64,000 nt of DNA from Aphanizomenon flos-aquae FACHB-1287 (GTDB lineage: Bacteria; Cyanobacteriota; Cyanobacteriia; Cyanobacteriales; Nostocaceae): the NCBI RefSeq assembly GCF_014698755.1, contig NZ_JACJTO010000020.1, forward strand, positions 1 through 64,000, read 5' to 3'. Shown piece after piece: positions 36,434 to 46,838 of this stretch; the first letter of the stretch is position 1, and the number at the start of each line of letters is the position of its first letter. A program made the translations under genes and the position numbers. A model generated the notes under the pieces. The model did no database searches, was not told the DNA's origin, and saw nothing but the letters and a program-made list of their open reading frames with translations.

Positions 36434-37045
36434 ATGGATGTTATGGAACCAAATATTGAAATTCGTCGTTTGTTAGACTTAATGCCCGCTTCTGGGCGAA
36501 TGATGACTAAAATCGTCAGTAAACCAGAACAAAAACAGGTAATAGATGCGGCTTTTCCCCTGCCCCTGAGCCAAGCCAGACCAATATATATTAATTTTGA
36601 TTTATGGAGACGATTACCAAAACCCCAACGGGATTTACTCCTATTGCAGAGGGTTTGCTGGTTAACGGGGGTGAAATGGTTACAACCTCATATTTATCAA
36701 GGTGTGGTGTTAGCGGGGCTTGTAGGCGGAATAATAGAGGCAGTCCAGTCTGATGTGGTAGGTGTGGTGATAGCTGGGGGATTAAGTGCTGTAGCAGCCA
36801 TACGGATTTGGCGAATCAATAAATCCCAGGAGTCGGAATTAACTGCTGATACGGCGGCTATTCGTGTCGCCCAAAGACGAGGTTATTCAGAAACTGAAGC
36901 CGCCCAACATTTATTAACGGCTATTGAAGCGGTAGGAACAATAGAAGGGCGTTCTGGTTTAAATTTTAGTGAATTAATTCGTTGTCAAAATTTAAAAGTA
37001 ATTGCTGGTTTATCACAAGTTGGTATTCCTAGAAATTATCAATAG
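36434..37045 (+). CDS. DUF3318 protein
   Basis: A 203-residue cyanobacterial protein of the DUF3318 family. The start MEPNIEIRRLLDLMPASGRMMTKI is characteristic; it is followed by PIYINFDLWRRLPKPQRDLLLLQRVCWL, two short hydrophobic stretches (GVVLAGLVGGIIEAV, VGVVIAGGLSAVAAI) and a C-terminal helical part (RRGYSETEAAQHLLTAIE). The pattern resembles a membrane-associated M48-peptidase-like scaffold without its active site. The function is unknown. An internal Met three codons later is an equally possible start. Confidence 0.85.
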   Translation: MDVMEPNIEIRRLLDLMPASGRMMTKIVSKPEQKQVIDAAFPLPLSQARPIYINFDLWRRLPKPQRDLLLLQRVCWLTGVKWLQPHIYQGVVLAGLVGGIIEAVQSDVVGVVIAGGLSAVAAIRIWRINKSQESELTADTAAIRVAQRRGYSETEAAQHLLTAIEAVGTIEGRSGLNFSELIRCQNLKVIAGLSQVGIPRNYQ

Positions 37046-37120
37046 ATTTACAGCGAAATGCGGAAAATTGAGGTTTCTATTATTTTACCCAAGTTCTTTT
37101 TGATTTAGGAATTACAAGTT

Positions 37121-38287
37121 ATGAATGACAACTTTTCTCGGATGAATGGGATACAATCGCCGATTATTCCCGTTGTGGGAGAATTAATTAAAAACTCTCC
37201 TGGGACAATTTCTCTGGGACAAGGTGTGGTTCATTATCAACCACCATTAACAGCGATAGAACTATTAACAAAATTCCTTTCTGACCCCAAAAATCATCTT
37301 TATCAATCTGTCGTGGGAATTCCTGAATTATTAACAGCTTTAACGGTAAAGTTATCAATATTTAATGGTATTGATATTAATGAAGAAAACGCTATTGTGG
37401 TGACAGCGGGTAGCAATATGGGGTTTATAAATGCTATTTTAGCAATTACGTCTCCCGGTGATGAGATTATTTTGAATATTCCCTACTATTTTAATCATGA
37501 AATGGCGATTAAAATGGCAGGTTGTCATCCAGTCTTAGTGGCGACAGATGCAAATTATCAATTAATTCCTCAAGCTATAGCCGCAGCAATTACTAATAAA
37601 ACCCGGGCTGTGGTGACGATTTCTCCCAATAATCCCACGGGTGTTGTTTATTCTGAAACTGCTTTACGTCAAGTTAATGAAATTTGTCGAGATAGGGGAA
37701 TTTATCATATTAGTGATGAGGCTTATGAATATTTTACATACAACGATGTAAAACATATTTCTCCGGGGTCATTTGCGGGCAGTAATCAATATACAATTTC
37801 TCTTTATAGTTTATCAAAAGCTTATGGTTTTGCAAGTTGGAGAATTGGTTATATGGTAATTCCTGAGCATTTATTAACTGCTGTAAAAAAAGTTCAAGAT
37901 ACTATTTTAATTTGTCCTCCGGTGGTTTCTCAATATGCAGCTTTGGGAGCATTACAAGCAAAAGATGATTATTTAAAAGATCATATTGCGACAATTGCTC
38001 AAGTTAGAGAAATAGTAATTAATGCACTACAATCTCTAAAAGATTTATGTACTATTACCACTGCTAATGGAGCATTTTACTTTTTTTTAAAAGTACATAA
38101 AAACATGAATGATTTAGAATTGGTAAAACAACTGATTCAAGAATATAAAATAGCGGTAATTCCTGGAATAACCTTTGGTATGGAAAATGGCTGTTATTTG
38201 CGGGTTGCTTATGGTGCATTACAAGCAGATACAGCCACAGCAGGTATAGAAAGATTGGTCAAAGGGTTGCAAAGTATCCTATTATAA
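37121..38287 (+). CDS. class I/II PLP-dependent aminotransferase
   Basis: A 388-residue fold-type I aminotransferase. The PLP lysine lies in LYSLSKAYGFASWRIGYMV, with the conserved SPNNPTGVVYSE, the ISDEAYEYF Asp and a final Arg in YLRVAYG. The substrate-loop SLGQGVVHYQPP and overall layout are those of aspartate aminotransferase-like or kynurenine-type enzymes. No flanking pathway gene narrows the substrate. It follows the DUF3318 gene by about 75 bp and precedes a histidine phosphatase in the same direction. Confidence 0.92.
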   Translation: MNDNFSRMNGIQSPIIPVVGELIKNSPGTISLGQGVVHYQPPLTAIELLTKFLSDPKNHLYQSVVGIPELLTALTVKLSIFNGIDINEENAIVVTAGSNMGFINAILAITSPGDEIILNIPYYFNHEMAIKMAGCHPVLVATDANYQLIPQAIAAAITNKTRAVVTISPNNPTGVVYSETALRQVNEICRDRGIYHISDEAYEYFTYNDVKHISPGSFAGSNQYTISLYSLSKAYGFASWRIGYMVIPEHLLTAVKKVQDTILICPPVVSQYAALGALQAKDDYLKDHIATIAQVREIVINALQSLKDLCTITTANGAFYFFLKVHKNMNDLELVKQLIQEYKIAVIPGITFGMENGCYLRVAYGALQADTATAGIERLVKGLQSILL

Positions 38288-38321
38288 CTACATCACAAAA
38301 ATTAACACCTGTATTTCCTCC

Positions 38322-38969
38322 ATGAATCAAATAGTTTGGATAGCAAGACACGCTAACCGCCTTGACTTTGTAAATCCTGATTGGTTTCTGACCGCCCAAA
38401 GACGATATGATCCACCTTTATCGGATGATGGGATGGTACAGGCGCAGCAATTAGCAAAACGACTAAAGGGGAAAAAAATTGCCCATATTTTTGCTTCTCC
38501 CTTTTTGCGAACCATACAAACTGCGAATGCTGTTGCTGAAGTTATGGATTTACAGATTAAACTAGAAATAGGTTTGAGTGAATGGCTAAATCCAGCATGG
38601 ATGACCGAAGAACCTGAAAAACTCCCAACTTCAGCTTTAGTAAAATTATTCCCTAGAATTGATACTAGCTATACATCACGCATAGCTGCACAATACCCAG
38701 AAACCCATGAAAAGGTGCGAGAACGTTCAGCACAAACTGCCAGGTGTCTATCTACTGAATTTTTCCCCCATGATATCCTATTGGTGGCACATGGTGCGTC
38801 TGTCTTGGGTGCGGCCATGGGATTAGTGGGAGATATTGCCAAAAGTGAGGTAAAAGCTTCTTTATGTTCCTTGGTCAAGGTCGTGCGTCAAGATTCACAA
38901 TGGTTGCTAGAACTAAAAGGAGATACTTCCCATTTGACAAAAATTGAAGAATTGGTGCGATTTGTGTAA
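38322..38969 (+). CDS. histidine phosphatase superfamily protein
   Basis: A 215-residue phosphoglycerate-mutase-like protein. The catalytic motif reads WIARHANRLDF with the Arg-His pair, but Ala replaces the usual Gly. The second half has the acid-base partner region (VRERSAQTARCL) and the C-terminal His in LLVAHGASVLGAAMG. RHA proteins of this branch are often phosphatases of unknown substrate. It starts 35 bp after the aminotransferase and may be its operon partner. Confidence 0.85.
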   Translation: MNQIVWIARHANRLDFVNPDWFLTAQRRYDPPLSDDGMVQAQQLAKRLKGKKIAHIFASPFLRTIQTANAVAEVMDLQIKLEIGLSEWLNPAWMTEEPEKLPTSALVKLFPRIDTSYTSRIAAQYPETHEKVRERSAQTARCLSTEFFPHDILLVAHGASVLGAAMGLVGDIAKSEVKASLCSLVKVVRQDSQWLLELKGDTSHLTKIEELVRFV

Positions 38970-39044
38970 ATATTTAATAGGAATTTTCTCTAAATCGCAA
39001 CTGACACTAACTCAGCAAAAGTAACCTACTAACTGATAAATTTT

Positions 39045-40070
39045 ATGACATTGCTACTGGCCGGAGACATAGGCGGAACAAAAACAATTTTGCGTTTAGT
39101 GGAATCCTCAGAAACAGTAGGTTTAAAAACTCTGTATGAGGAGAGTTTTCGGAGTGGAGATTTTCCCGATTTAGTCCCCATGGTCCAAAAGTTTTTGACT
39201 ACAGCTAACTCTAGGACTCCAGAAAAAGCTTGTTTTGCGATCGCTGGACCTGTAGTTAAAAATACCGCTAAATTGACCAATTTAACCTGGTTTCTGGATA
39301 AAGATCGTTTAATTCAAGAATTGGGTATTCCTTCAGTTTCTTTAATTAATGATTTTGCGGCTGTTGGTTATGGCATTTTTGGGTTAACAAAACAGGATTT
39401 ACTGACTTTACAAGTTGGTAAATATCAACCAGCAGCACCAATGGCTGTAATTGGCGCTGGAACTGGGTTAGGTCAGGGATTTTTGATTAGACAGGACAAA
39501 CAATATCAAGTATTTCCTTCTGAGGGTGGACACGCGGATTTTGCCCCCCGCAATGAGTTAGAATTTCAACTGTTAAAATATCTTGTGGATAAGCATGATA
39601 TTCAACGAGTTTCCGTGGAAAGGGTGGTTTCTGGTTTGGGAATTACTTCTATTTACCAATTTTTACGAGATAGGCAAATAGCCCCCGAATCTCCAGAAAT
39701 TGCCCAAGCAGTCAGAACTTGGGAACAAGAAGCACAGAAAGCCGAAAAAACCGTTGATCCTGGAGCATTTATTGGCAGTGCGGCACTACAAAAAAGCGAT
39801 CGCCTTTCTGAACAAACTATGCAATTATTTATAGAGGTTTACGGTGCAGAAGCCGGGAATCTAGCCCTCAAACTCCTACCCTATGGCGGATTATACATTG
39901 CCGGTGGTATCGCTCCCAAAATCCTACCTTTAATGGAAAATGGTAGTTTTCTCTTGAATTTTACCCAAAAAGGCAGAATGGGTTCTCTTCTTGAAGAAAT
40001 ACCCGTGCATATAATTCTTAATCAACAGGTTGGATTAATTGGTGCGGCTTTTTCTGCCTCTAGGTTATAA
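39045..40070 (+). CDS. glk: glucokinase
   Basis: A 341-residue ROK-like/Glk hexokinase that phosphorylates glucose with ATP. MTLLLAGDIGGTKTILRLVE is the phosphate-binding start; CFAIAGPVV, SLINDFAAVGYG with the catalytic Asp, VIGAGTGLGQGFL and the adenosine-binding LPYGGLYIAGGIAPKI follow. The length is that of the cyanobacterial Glk. With the GH100 invertase nearby it could serve sucrose breakdown: invertase releases glucose and fructose and Glk traps glucose. A HIP1 octamer lies in the gene. Confidence 0.95.
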   Translation: MTLLLAGDIGGTKTILRLVESSETVGLKTLYEESFRSGDFPDLVPMVQKFLTTANSRTPEKACFAIAGPVVKNTAKLTNLTWFLDKDRLIQELGIPSVSLINDFAAVGYGIFGLTKQDLLTLQVGKYQPAAPMAVIGAGTGLGQGFLIRQDKQYQVFPSEGGHADFAPRNELEFQLLKYLVDKHDIQRVSVERVVSGLGITSIYQFLRDRQIAPESPEIAQAVRTWEQEAQKAEKTVDPGAFIGSAALQKSDRLSEQTMQLFIEVYGAEAGNLALKLLPYGGLYIAGGIAPKILPLMENGSFLLNFTQKGRMGSLLEEIPVHIILNQQVGLIGAAFSASRL

Positions 40071-40112
40071 CTAGCAACAACGGTAAAATCTGCATCTACA
40101 AATTTTTAAGTT

Positions 40113-40715
40113 ATGAATGGCAAAATTTTACTATCTTTGATTGCTACCACTTTTTTATCTGGCACTTATGCTGTTGCTAAAGTGCATTTACCTGAACCGA
40201 TAACTTCCCAAAAAAAGCCGACAATTCCCCAAGTAGTAAAATCTCAATGGCGGACATTTACAGCACCAGACGGACGTTTTACAGTATTAATGCCCGGAAT
40301 ACCAAGGCGGAAAACTCAAATTCAAAAAACCTATATGGGGAAAATCAAATTAGAAATATTTTTAGCCCAACCATTGAAACAAGAAGCTGCATATCTAGTC
40401 ACATATAATGAATTTCCTTATAGTTATGTGCAGATGAATAGCCCTGAGAAAATTATGGATGAAGCTCAATATGTGGAATTAACAGCTACTAAAAGTAGAT
40501 TATTAAATCGGCGAAATATTCGCAGTTCTAACTTTCAACCCGGTAGAGAAATTGAATATGTCAATGTTATTGGCAAAATTACTAAAACTAGAATGTTTGT
40601 TGCTCATGGTAGATTGTATAAAGTGATGGCAATAGTTTCTAAAAAACAGCATGATACTTTAAATAAAACTATTACAGGCTATTTAAATTCTTTTCAATTG
40701 GTTCTTAGTCCTTAA
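40113..40715 (+). CDS. exported conserved hypothetical protein
   Basis: A 200-residue protein with a signal peptide (MNGKILLSLIATTFLSGTYAVAK). The mature part contains QWRTFTAPDGRFTVLMPGIPRRKTQ, a pattern found repeatedly in cyanobacterial exported proteins that are otherwise uncharacterised, then beta-rich sequence (REIEYVNVIGKITKTRMFVAHGRLYKVMAIVS). It probably lies in the periplasm or at the outer membrane. No catalytic residues are evident. It follows glk by about 40 bp. Confidence 0.75.
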   Translation: MNGKILLSLIATTFLSGTYAVAKVHLPEPITSQKKPTIPQVVKSQWRTFTAPDGRFTVLMPGIPRRKTQIQKTYMGKIKLEIFLAQPLKQEAAYLVTYNEFPYSYVQMNSPEKIMDEAQYVELTATKSRLLNRRNIRSSNFQPGREIEYVNVIGKITKTRMFVAHGRLYKVMAIVSKKQHDTLNKTITGYLNSFQLVLSP

Positions 40716-40822
40716 TTGGGAATATAGCGATCAATTTTTTGATATAATGTTCGTGAGGTACAAAGTTTTTTAGTTTTAGGGAACAGGGAACAGGGAATAA
40801 ATAGAAGTTTCAAATACCCCCT

Positions 40823-40848
40823 AAGTCCCCCTGAAAAAGGAGGACTTT
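40823..40848. terminator. candidate bidirectional terminator
   Basis: AAGTCC(C)CCT with AGG-AGGACTT around a GAAAA loop, between the convergent exported-protein and invertase genes. It overlaps a dispersed CCCCCTAAGTCCCCC repeat. Confidence 0.5.
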
Positions 40849-40864
40849 GATTAATTCATGTCTG

Positions 40865-42313
40865 TTAGTGATCCATGTAAGGATCTATACTACCAATCTC
40901 AAATTCACAAGCTCTAGAAATGGTTTCTGGGGGTAACTTATCAAAACTAACCAATGATAAATAATCAGGATGATTGATTAATTCCCACGCTAATAAATAA
41001 CCAGTAATTGTCCAAGTTTGGTATTTTCTCGCTTGTTTACCAATTAGTCTCCCCTTCTTACCATCATAATATTCTGGCCATTGATCCTCACTTAGTTTAT
41101 TAGCAGCAATGTCGATTGCTCTTGCTGCTAATTCTGGTTTTTTGGTTTTTACCGCTGCTGCTGCTAACATCCAGATTAAAACAGGCCAACTACCAGCATT
41201 ATGATATGACCAAGGAATATTTTTTGGATCACACCCTGTCACAACTCGATATTCTTCACCTTGTAAAGCAGGATAACAGATTTTAATAGGCATATCTCCT
41301 ACTAAATCCTCCCATCTTTCTTCGATCAAATTCATAATTGCTTCAGACTGTTCTTCTGTAGATAAATCAGAAATTACAGCCATCAAATTTCCGACAGTGA
41401 AGAAACGAGTATCCATTTGTGATGGTCCAACATTTCCTGCAAAATAACCCCCTTTTCTGGGTAGCCATTTATCTAAATCATAATAAGGTAAAGAATCTGC
41501 ATAAATATTGAAAAGATTAACCGCAGCTTTACCATATTCTTCCCCTTTAAAGCGGTAAATTGCATTCAAACGATGAATATCTATCCAATAATGCTGACGA
41601 AGATGACCACATAATAAAGGTAAACGGTTATCAATTGCTTGGACAATATCTTGATTACCTTTGCAAATTAGTAGTTCTCGCGCTGCACGTAAGGCCGCAA
41701 AAAATAGAACTTGAATTTCTAGAGGATGCCCATAAATACCCATGCGTCTATCTATCATACACGCGCCGTCAGGAACTAATAGCGTCGGGTACATATCAAA
41801 ACGATTAGCCAAACAGATATCCATAATTAACCTAATTCCTGTTTGGAATTGAGGTTGATAAGCTAGGGAATAATCATTAGTAGCAACTACATAAGCACGT
41901 AATAGAATTAACCACCATAAACAAGAATCCACAGGTGTAACTCTAGCAATGGCGTGTTCACCAAAATCAGCTTCTAAAAATTCTTCCCCATTGGCAGAAA
42001 CTACTTTAAAACTGGCTGGAATTAGACCTCTACCGGGCTTATAAGCCTCTAATGCCTTTTCTTTAGGCTGTAACTTTAATGTTTCTTCTAGGAAGTTTTT
42101 GACAATCTCTGTTCTACCTTTAATGAGAAAAATCAACGCCGAAGAAACAAAATCTCTGACAAAACATTGGTCATAATTTAGTGCTTCTACAGATGAATCA
42201 TAAGCTGCTACAGTACCTACAGGCTGACCTTTATAGTAGAGAATTGAATTCTCTAATGCTTGCCATGCCTCATTTTCTATATTCTTACCTATCTCTAATT
42301 TGTTTAGTTGCAT
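40865..42313 (-). CDS. alkaline/neutral invertase, GH100
   Basis: A 482-residue glycoside hydrolase family 100 enzyme, the plant-like alkaline/neutral invertase also found in cyanobacteria. Conserved segments are [23 protein letters not shown] near the N-terminus, the [14 protein letters not shown] acid region, [30 protein letters not shown] and [15 protein letters not shown]. No signal peptide is present, so it is cytoplasmic, as expected for sucrose hydrolysis in filamentous strains, where sucrose moves along the filament. The frame is complete. Confidence 0.92.
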   Translation of the reverse strand: MQLNKLEIGKNIENEAWQALENSILYYKGQPVGTVAAYDSSVEALNYDQCFVRDFVSSALIFLIKGRTEIVKNFLEETLKLQPKEKALEAYKPGRGLIPASFKVVSANGEEFLEADFGEHAIARVTPVDSCLWWLILLRAYVVATNDYSLAYQPQFQTGIRLIMDICLANRFDMYPTLLVPDGACMIDRRMGIYGHPLEIQVLFFAALRAARELLICKGNQDIVQAIDNRLPLLCGHLRQHYWIDIHRLNAIYRFKGEEYGKAAVNLFNIYADSLPYYDLDKWLPRKGGYFAGNVGPSQMDTRFFTVGNLMAVISDLSTEEQSEAIMNLIEERWEDLVGDMPIKICYPALQGEEYRVVTGCDPKNIPWSYHNAGSWPVLIWMLAAAAVKTKKPELAARAIDIAANKLSEDQWPEYYDGKKGRLIGKQARKYQTWTITGYLLAWELINHPDYLSLVSFDKLPPETISRACEFEIGSIDPYMDH

Positions 42314-42742
42314 GATCAGATTAACTCCAGGTAGTAGATTTGTTGGCAGTAGATATACCTTTAATTGTTGTTGATGCCATTTTCATCGTCACTTTGAAAT
42401 AGCTAATATTAATCTAGCCAAAATATTCAAACTCAGTCAATATAAAAAACAAACTGCATCATATTTAGCAGTTTTTCCCTGTTCCTGAAAATACACTCAA
42501 TTATTTGTGTAGAATAACTAAAAGGTTAGTATACCTACTTGATCAGAAATTGGCTATTGATATCAAAAAATAAATTATTCCCCTACAACTTCATAATTTA
42601 TAACGTTTTTTGAAAATATGCAACACAAACAATCAAAATATTTGGCTCTTCGGTACTTGTTATGCTAAATTGGGAAGTTGAGGGAATCCCTGTTCCCTAG
42701 TCCGGGAGGATTTTGTTTTGTACATAACCATTATAAGTTAAC
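42314..42742. other. intergenic region, no gene seen
   Basis: About 430 bp of A+T-rich sequence between the invertase and the hybrid kinase genes, both on the minus strand. It must hold the invertase promoter. A small AGGGAA-N6-TTCCCT hairpin lies at 42681-42698, beside a GGGAAGTTGAGGG phrase identical to the spacer of the HIP1 arrays at 52-54 kb. I see no convincing NtcA box or coding region. Confidence 0.5.
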
Positions 42743-43834
42743 CTACCGAGGAAGGACAATTCTAATAATAGTTTGTTTCTCATATATACTCTCAATTAAA
42801 AACTCTCCTCCGTGCAGTTCCACTAAGGTTTTAGCAATTAATAATCCTAAACCAGAACCTTGTTGTTCATACATTTTGCGTTCAAACTGGATATAGGCCC
42901 CAACATTATTAATTTGCTCCTCAGTCATACCCCGTCCATGGTCTATTATAAATAGACGGAAGGTGTTATTATAGCTAGAACCGATGATTTTTATAGGTGT
43001 ATTAGGCTCGGAGAATTTGAAAGCATTATCAATTATTTCTTCAACAATTTTACTCAATTTAGCTGAAGATAATTTCACTATTGCATCGGATATATCAATA
43101 CTTAAATCCGCTTCTCTGTTGGAATTTTTGGCAACATTTAAAGCTACATTTTCAATTATTGATTTTACAAAAGTTTTGACTCCATTGTTTCTAAGCTCTT
43201 CTACTTTTTCAGGATTAGATGCTAATAATTCTATATCTGCATACATGAGAAAATTAATTGTTAATTTATGTAATCGTTTACCAGCTTTATAAATTGATTC
43301 TAGCATTTCTGAAATTTCCTCATGGGAAAATTCTCGATGTTGTTGAATTAATAATTCTGATATTCCCAGAATATGATTAAGAGGAGTATTAATTTCATGG
43401 GGTATTGAGTGACTAATACACTGACTTAAAGTATTCAATTTTTCCTGAGTTTGTTGTTTAGATATTGCTTGTTTATTCAGTCTAACTGTGATAGCTTGTA
43501 GTAATTGATCCGGATGAAAAGGCTTAGTTAAATAATCATCAGCGCCGAGTTCCATTCCTCGACGTAAATCAGACCATTCTGATTTAGCAGTTAAGAAAAT
43601 TATGGGAATTGTGGCAGTATAACTATTCTGTCGCAGTCGAATTAATACACCATAACCATCTAAATCAGGCATCATTAAATCACAAATAATTAAATCAGGA
43701 TGTTTATCCTGAGCTAACTCCAAACCCTGTAAACCATTTTCTGCGACTAATGTATCAAAGTCTGATAAATATAGTAATTCTTGAATATTGTTTCTAATTT
43801 GAGGTTCATCTTCAATAATCAAAATGGTTTTCAT
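42743..43834 (-). CDS. hybrid response regulator-histidine kinase
   Basis: A 363-residue two-component protein with receiver first. Residues 1-120 form the receiver domain (phosphoacceptor D52 in LIICDLMMPDLDG, K104 in YLTKPF). HisKA follows with H146 in SIPHEINTPLNHI. The HATPase domain has the N box (EIIDNAFKFS), G1 (DHGRGMTE) and G2 (GSGLGLLIAK). There are no membrane segments and no sensor domain, so it is a cytoplasmic relay that receives phosphate from another kinase. No output domain is attached. Its partners cannot be told from this window. Confidence 0.92.
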   Translation of the reverse strand: MKTILIIEDEPQIRNNIQELLYLSDFDTLVAENGLQGLELAQDKHPDLIICDLMMPDLDGYGVLIRLRQNSYTATIPIIFLTAKSEWSDLRRGMELGADDYLTKPFHPDQLLQAITVRLNKQAISKQQTQEKLNTLSQCISHSIPHEINTPLNHILGISELLIQQHREFSHEEISEMLESIYKAGKRLHKLTINFLMYADIELLASNPEKVEELRNNGVKTFVKSIIENVALNVAKNSNREADLSIDISDAIVKLSSAKLSKIVEEIIDNAFKFSEPNTPIKIIGSSYNNTFRLFIIDHGRGMTEEQINNVGAYIQFERKMYEQQGSGLGLLIAKTLVELHGGEFLIESIYEKQTIIRIVLPR

Positions 43835-43886
43835 GTTATTTTCCTCATTTCATCATAATTAAGTGATAAGAATTAATCTAAAAAAA

Positions 43887-45065
43887 TCATCTTCTGCGGC
43901 GATTTTTAGACTGGGTTTTTCGTAAAGTCACTACTTCGGCTTCACTACTTTCTCTAGCTACCCGAATTAGTAAAGCAGAAGATACTAAACTAGAAATCAT
44001 GGAATTACCACCATAACTAAACATTGGTAAAGGTAAACCAGTAGTTGGTAATGCACCTGTGGTTACACCAATATGTAATAATGATTGTCCGACCATAATA
44101 ACTACTACACCAATTGCTACTAGTTTGGATGTGAGATTTTTGGATTTAATGGCAATAATTAAGCCTAAAGTGGCAAATATTGCTAACATTAGTAATAGCA
44201 AAACACCGCCAATAAAACCAAATTCTTCCGAAAAAATTGCAAAAATAAAATCAGTATCTTGAATTGGTAAATAGAATAACTTTTGTTGAGAAAGTCCAAA
44301 TCCAACTCCCCAAGTTTGTCCTGAACCTACAGCTAATAAACTTTGTACTAATTGATAACCATCTCCCGTAGCATCAGCCCAAGGATTCATAAAGGACATA
44401 ATGCGTTTACGTTGATATGATTTGATGCTAATACTGATTATTGCTAACAGTATACCACCGACGGCTGTTCCTCCCAAGTATTTATAAGGTATTCCTGCTG
44501 CTAAAGCAATAAACCAAATTGTCATCCCACAAAGTGCTGTCGTACTTAAGTTAGGTTGAGCGATAATTCCTAAGAGAACAAGACAAAAAACACCTAACCA
44601 AAATAAACGAATTCCCCAAGGTCGTTTTTCCCACTGTCCAAAAAGTGTAGCACTTTGTAAAACTAAAAAAGGTTTAATTAATTCTGATGGTTGGATAGGA
44701 ATTGGTCCAATAGCTATCCACCTAGCTGCGTCAAAGGCTTTTTTTCCTAATCCTGGTATTAAGGTGATAAAAATCAACATCAAGAAAAATATCAAAAACC
44801 AATGAGATACCCCTAAGATTTTCCGCAATGGTAGATTAACAATGATGTTGAAAATAATTAAGGAAACTATAGCCCAAATAATTTGACGTTTAAAATAATA
44901 TAAACCATCACCATGACGTTCATCAGCGACAGGATAGGATGCAGAAAAGAGGACGACTAAGCCAATAAACATCCATATTAATGTTAGCCAGCGCAATAAT
45001 CGAGCTTCTAAACCCCAGCTAGAAACAGAATTATCAAAAATTGGGATTAAACGCAGTAAATTCAC
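43887..45065 (-). CDS. ftsW: cell division SEDS protein FtsW
   Basis: A 392-residue polytopic SEDS-family protein with about ten membrane segments. Diagnostic motifs are LIWMFIGLVVLFSASYPVA, RWIAIGPIPIQPSEL and GGVLLLLMLAIFATLG, and the C-terminal SLLHIGVTTGALPTTGLPLPMFSYGG that marks SEDS proteins. It is a septal peptidoglycan glycosyltransferase. RodA is the alternative family member; the Lys/Arg-rich tail and length fit FtsW. It stands on the minus strand downstream of proB. Confidence 0.93.
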   Translation of the reverse strand: MNLLRLIPIFDNSVSSWGLEARLLRWLTLIWMFIGLVVLFSASYPVADERHGDGLYYFKRQIIWAIVSLIIFNIIVNLPLRKILGVSHWFLIFFLMLIFITLIPGLGKKAFDAARWIAIGPIPIQPSELIKPFLVLQSATLFGQWEKRPWGIRLFWLGVFCLVLLGIIAQPNLSTTALCGMTIWFIALAAGIPYKYLGGTAVGGILLAIISISIKSYQRKRIMSFMNPWADATGDGYQLVQSLLAVGSGQTWGVGFGLSQQKLFYLPIQDTDFIFAIFSEEFGFIGGVLLLLMLAIFATLGLIIAIKSKNLTSKLVAIGVVVIMVGQSLLHIGVTTGALPTTGLPLPMFSYGGNSMISSLVSSALLIRVARESSEAEVVTLRKTQSKNRRRR

Positions 45066-45149
45066 AATTTGGTGATTTGTAATTGGTGATTGGTGATTTT
45101 CTTGTCTCTTTTCCCGACTCGACGATTTCTGCTATGAGAAATGCTATAT

Positions 45150-46259
45150 TTAAATTAATACTAAATTATCACGGTGAATCACAGTATCCGCACCCTCATA
45201 ACCTAAAATTGCCGAAATTTCCCGGGAATGTCTTCCGCAAATTTTCTGCAATTCCTGACTATTATAATTCACCAATCCTCTAGCAATTTCATGACCGCTA
45301 ATATCACATAACTGCACCGCGTCTTGATTGCTAAATTCCCCCTCTACGGCTTTAATTCCTGCTGCTAATAGGGATTTTCCGGCTTTGACAATAGCGGTAA
45401 TCGCTCCTTCATCTAAATATAATTTTCCCCCTGGAATCAAACCATAAGCTATCCAGCGTTTCCGGGCTGAAGTTGGTTCTGGTTGGGGTGCAAAATGTGT
45501 ACCAATGGGTTCCCCTTCGATAATTTTTGCAATGTTCCGGGGAAATTGTCCTTGGGTAATGACTGTACGGATACCAGCAGCGATCGCAATTCTGGCTGCA
45601 GAAATTTTTGTTATCATACCTCCAGTTCCCCATCTAGATCCCTGTCCACCAGTTTGAATCTGTAATTCTGTTAGTTCTTGCATACTACTAACTAAACTAA
45701 TCGGTTTCGCGTCAGGTACAGAACGAGGATCGGCTGAGTATAATCTATCAATATCTGTTAGTAAAAATAACCAATCTGCTTCTACTAAACTGGCTACTAG
45801 TGCAGACAGGGTATCATTATCTCCAAATTTTAGTTCTTCTACAGCCACTGTATCATTTTCATTAACTATAGGAATCACTCCCAAATTTAGTAATTCTTGA
45901 AAAGTGTTATTGGCATTAAGATAGCGGCTACGTTCTACCAGATCTGCTCTAGTTAATAATACTTGGGCAATAGGTTGTTGCAGAATAGTAAATAAATCAT
46001 CATATATACGCATTAATCTACCCTGTCCTACTGCTGCTACAGCTTGTTTTAAAGCGATAGTTTTGGGACGTTCCGTTAAACCTAACCGCACACAACCAAC
46101 TCCCACAGCACCCGATGAAACTAAAATTACTCGATGTCCCTGTCGTCTCAAATCACAAAGGGTTTCCGTCAAAGAAGCAATACTAGAAAGGGCTAATTGT
46201 CCCGTTTCTGCTTGAGTGAGACTAGAAGTGCCAATTTTAACAACAATTGTTTTGGTCAT
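45150..46259 (-). CDS. proB: glutamate 5-kinase
   Basis: A 369-residue gamma-glutamyl kinase, first step of proline synthesis. The amino-acid-kinase fold ([62 protein letters not shown]) is followed by the C-terminal PUA domain from about residue 275 ([21 protein letters not shown]). Length is normal. Proline feedback acts through the kinase domain. proA is not adjacent. Confidence 0.96.
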   Translation of the reverse strand: MTKTIVVKIGTSSLTQAETGQLALSSIASLTETLCDLRRQGHRVILVSSGAVGVGCVRLGLTERPKTIALKQAVAAVGQGRLMRIYDDLFTILQQPIAQVLLTRADLVERSRYLNANNTFQELLNLGVIPIVNENDTVAVEELKFGDNDTLSALVASLVEADWLFLLTDIDRLYSADPRSVPDAKPISLVSSMQELTELQIQTGGQGSRWGTGGMITKISAARIAIAAGIRTVITQGQFPRNIAKIIEGEPIGTHFAPQPEPTSARKRWIAYGLIPGGKLYLDEGAITAIVKAGKSLLAAGIKAVEGEFSNQDAVQLCDISGHEIARGLVNYNSQELQKICGRHSREISAILGYEGADTVIHRDNLVLI

Positions 46260-46331
46260 TGATCAGTTTTATAGAGACATCTGGTAAAAGCTCAGAGATT
46301 TTAGCCTCTGAGAGTATTAACTAACAACTTC

Positions 46332-46838
46332 CTAACTAATACTGATAATCCATGTACCAATGTAACGTGATAGCACATCTCCAGAGTAAAGAACTTTACA
46401 GTCAAAATAGAACATTCCACCATTGGGATTTTGAACATTGGATAATACTAACTCTACTTTGGCACGGGCCGGAACTGGTTCTTGAGGAAATATTTCAATC
46501 ACTCTACCTTCCTTGTCCCATTTTACTTCAGATAGAGGAACGCTTTTGCCCTTAACTCTGACTTCAATATCTTTAGTATCAAAAGTGCCACGGTAATACT
46601 CAGGATAAGTAATCTCAAACTTAGTCACTGCAGACCGCGTTTTTTTAGCAGGTAATTTGAGTGTATAACGATCTGTGCTGTTAGCGTGTCCACCAAAATC
46701 CAAGCGGTAGGGTAGTTGAGCGTTTCTATCAACGCCGCTAAAAAGTGTTATACCGGGTAAGCTTTGCGCCCAAGTCGTAGCCGAAAAACCTGTTAATAAG
46801 CAGCTAGTAATAGCCAATGTAGAAAGTAAGCGTTTCAT
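46332..46838 (-). CDS. exported DUF2808 protein
   Basis: A 168-residue protein with a signal peptide (MKRLLSTLAITSCLLTGFSATTWA, cleaved before QS). The mature part, LPGITLFSGVDRNAQLPYRLDFGGHANSTDRYTLKLPAKK...ITYPEYYRGTFDTKDIEVRVK, is a DUF2808 beta-sandwich known almost only from cyanobacteria. It probably lies in the periplasm or outer-membrane space. Function is unknown. It stands alone upstream of proB. Confidence 0.88.
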   Translation of the reverse strand: MKRLLSTLAITSCLLTGFSATTWAQSLPGITLFSGVDRNAQLPYRLDFGGHANSTDRYTLKLPAKKTRSAVTKFEITYPEYYRGTFDTKDIEVRVKGKSVPLSEVKWDKEGRVIEIFPQEPVPARAKVELVLSNVQNPNGGMFYFDCKVLYSGDVLSRYIGTWIISIS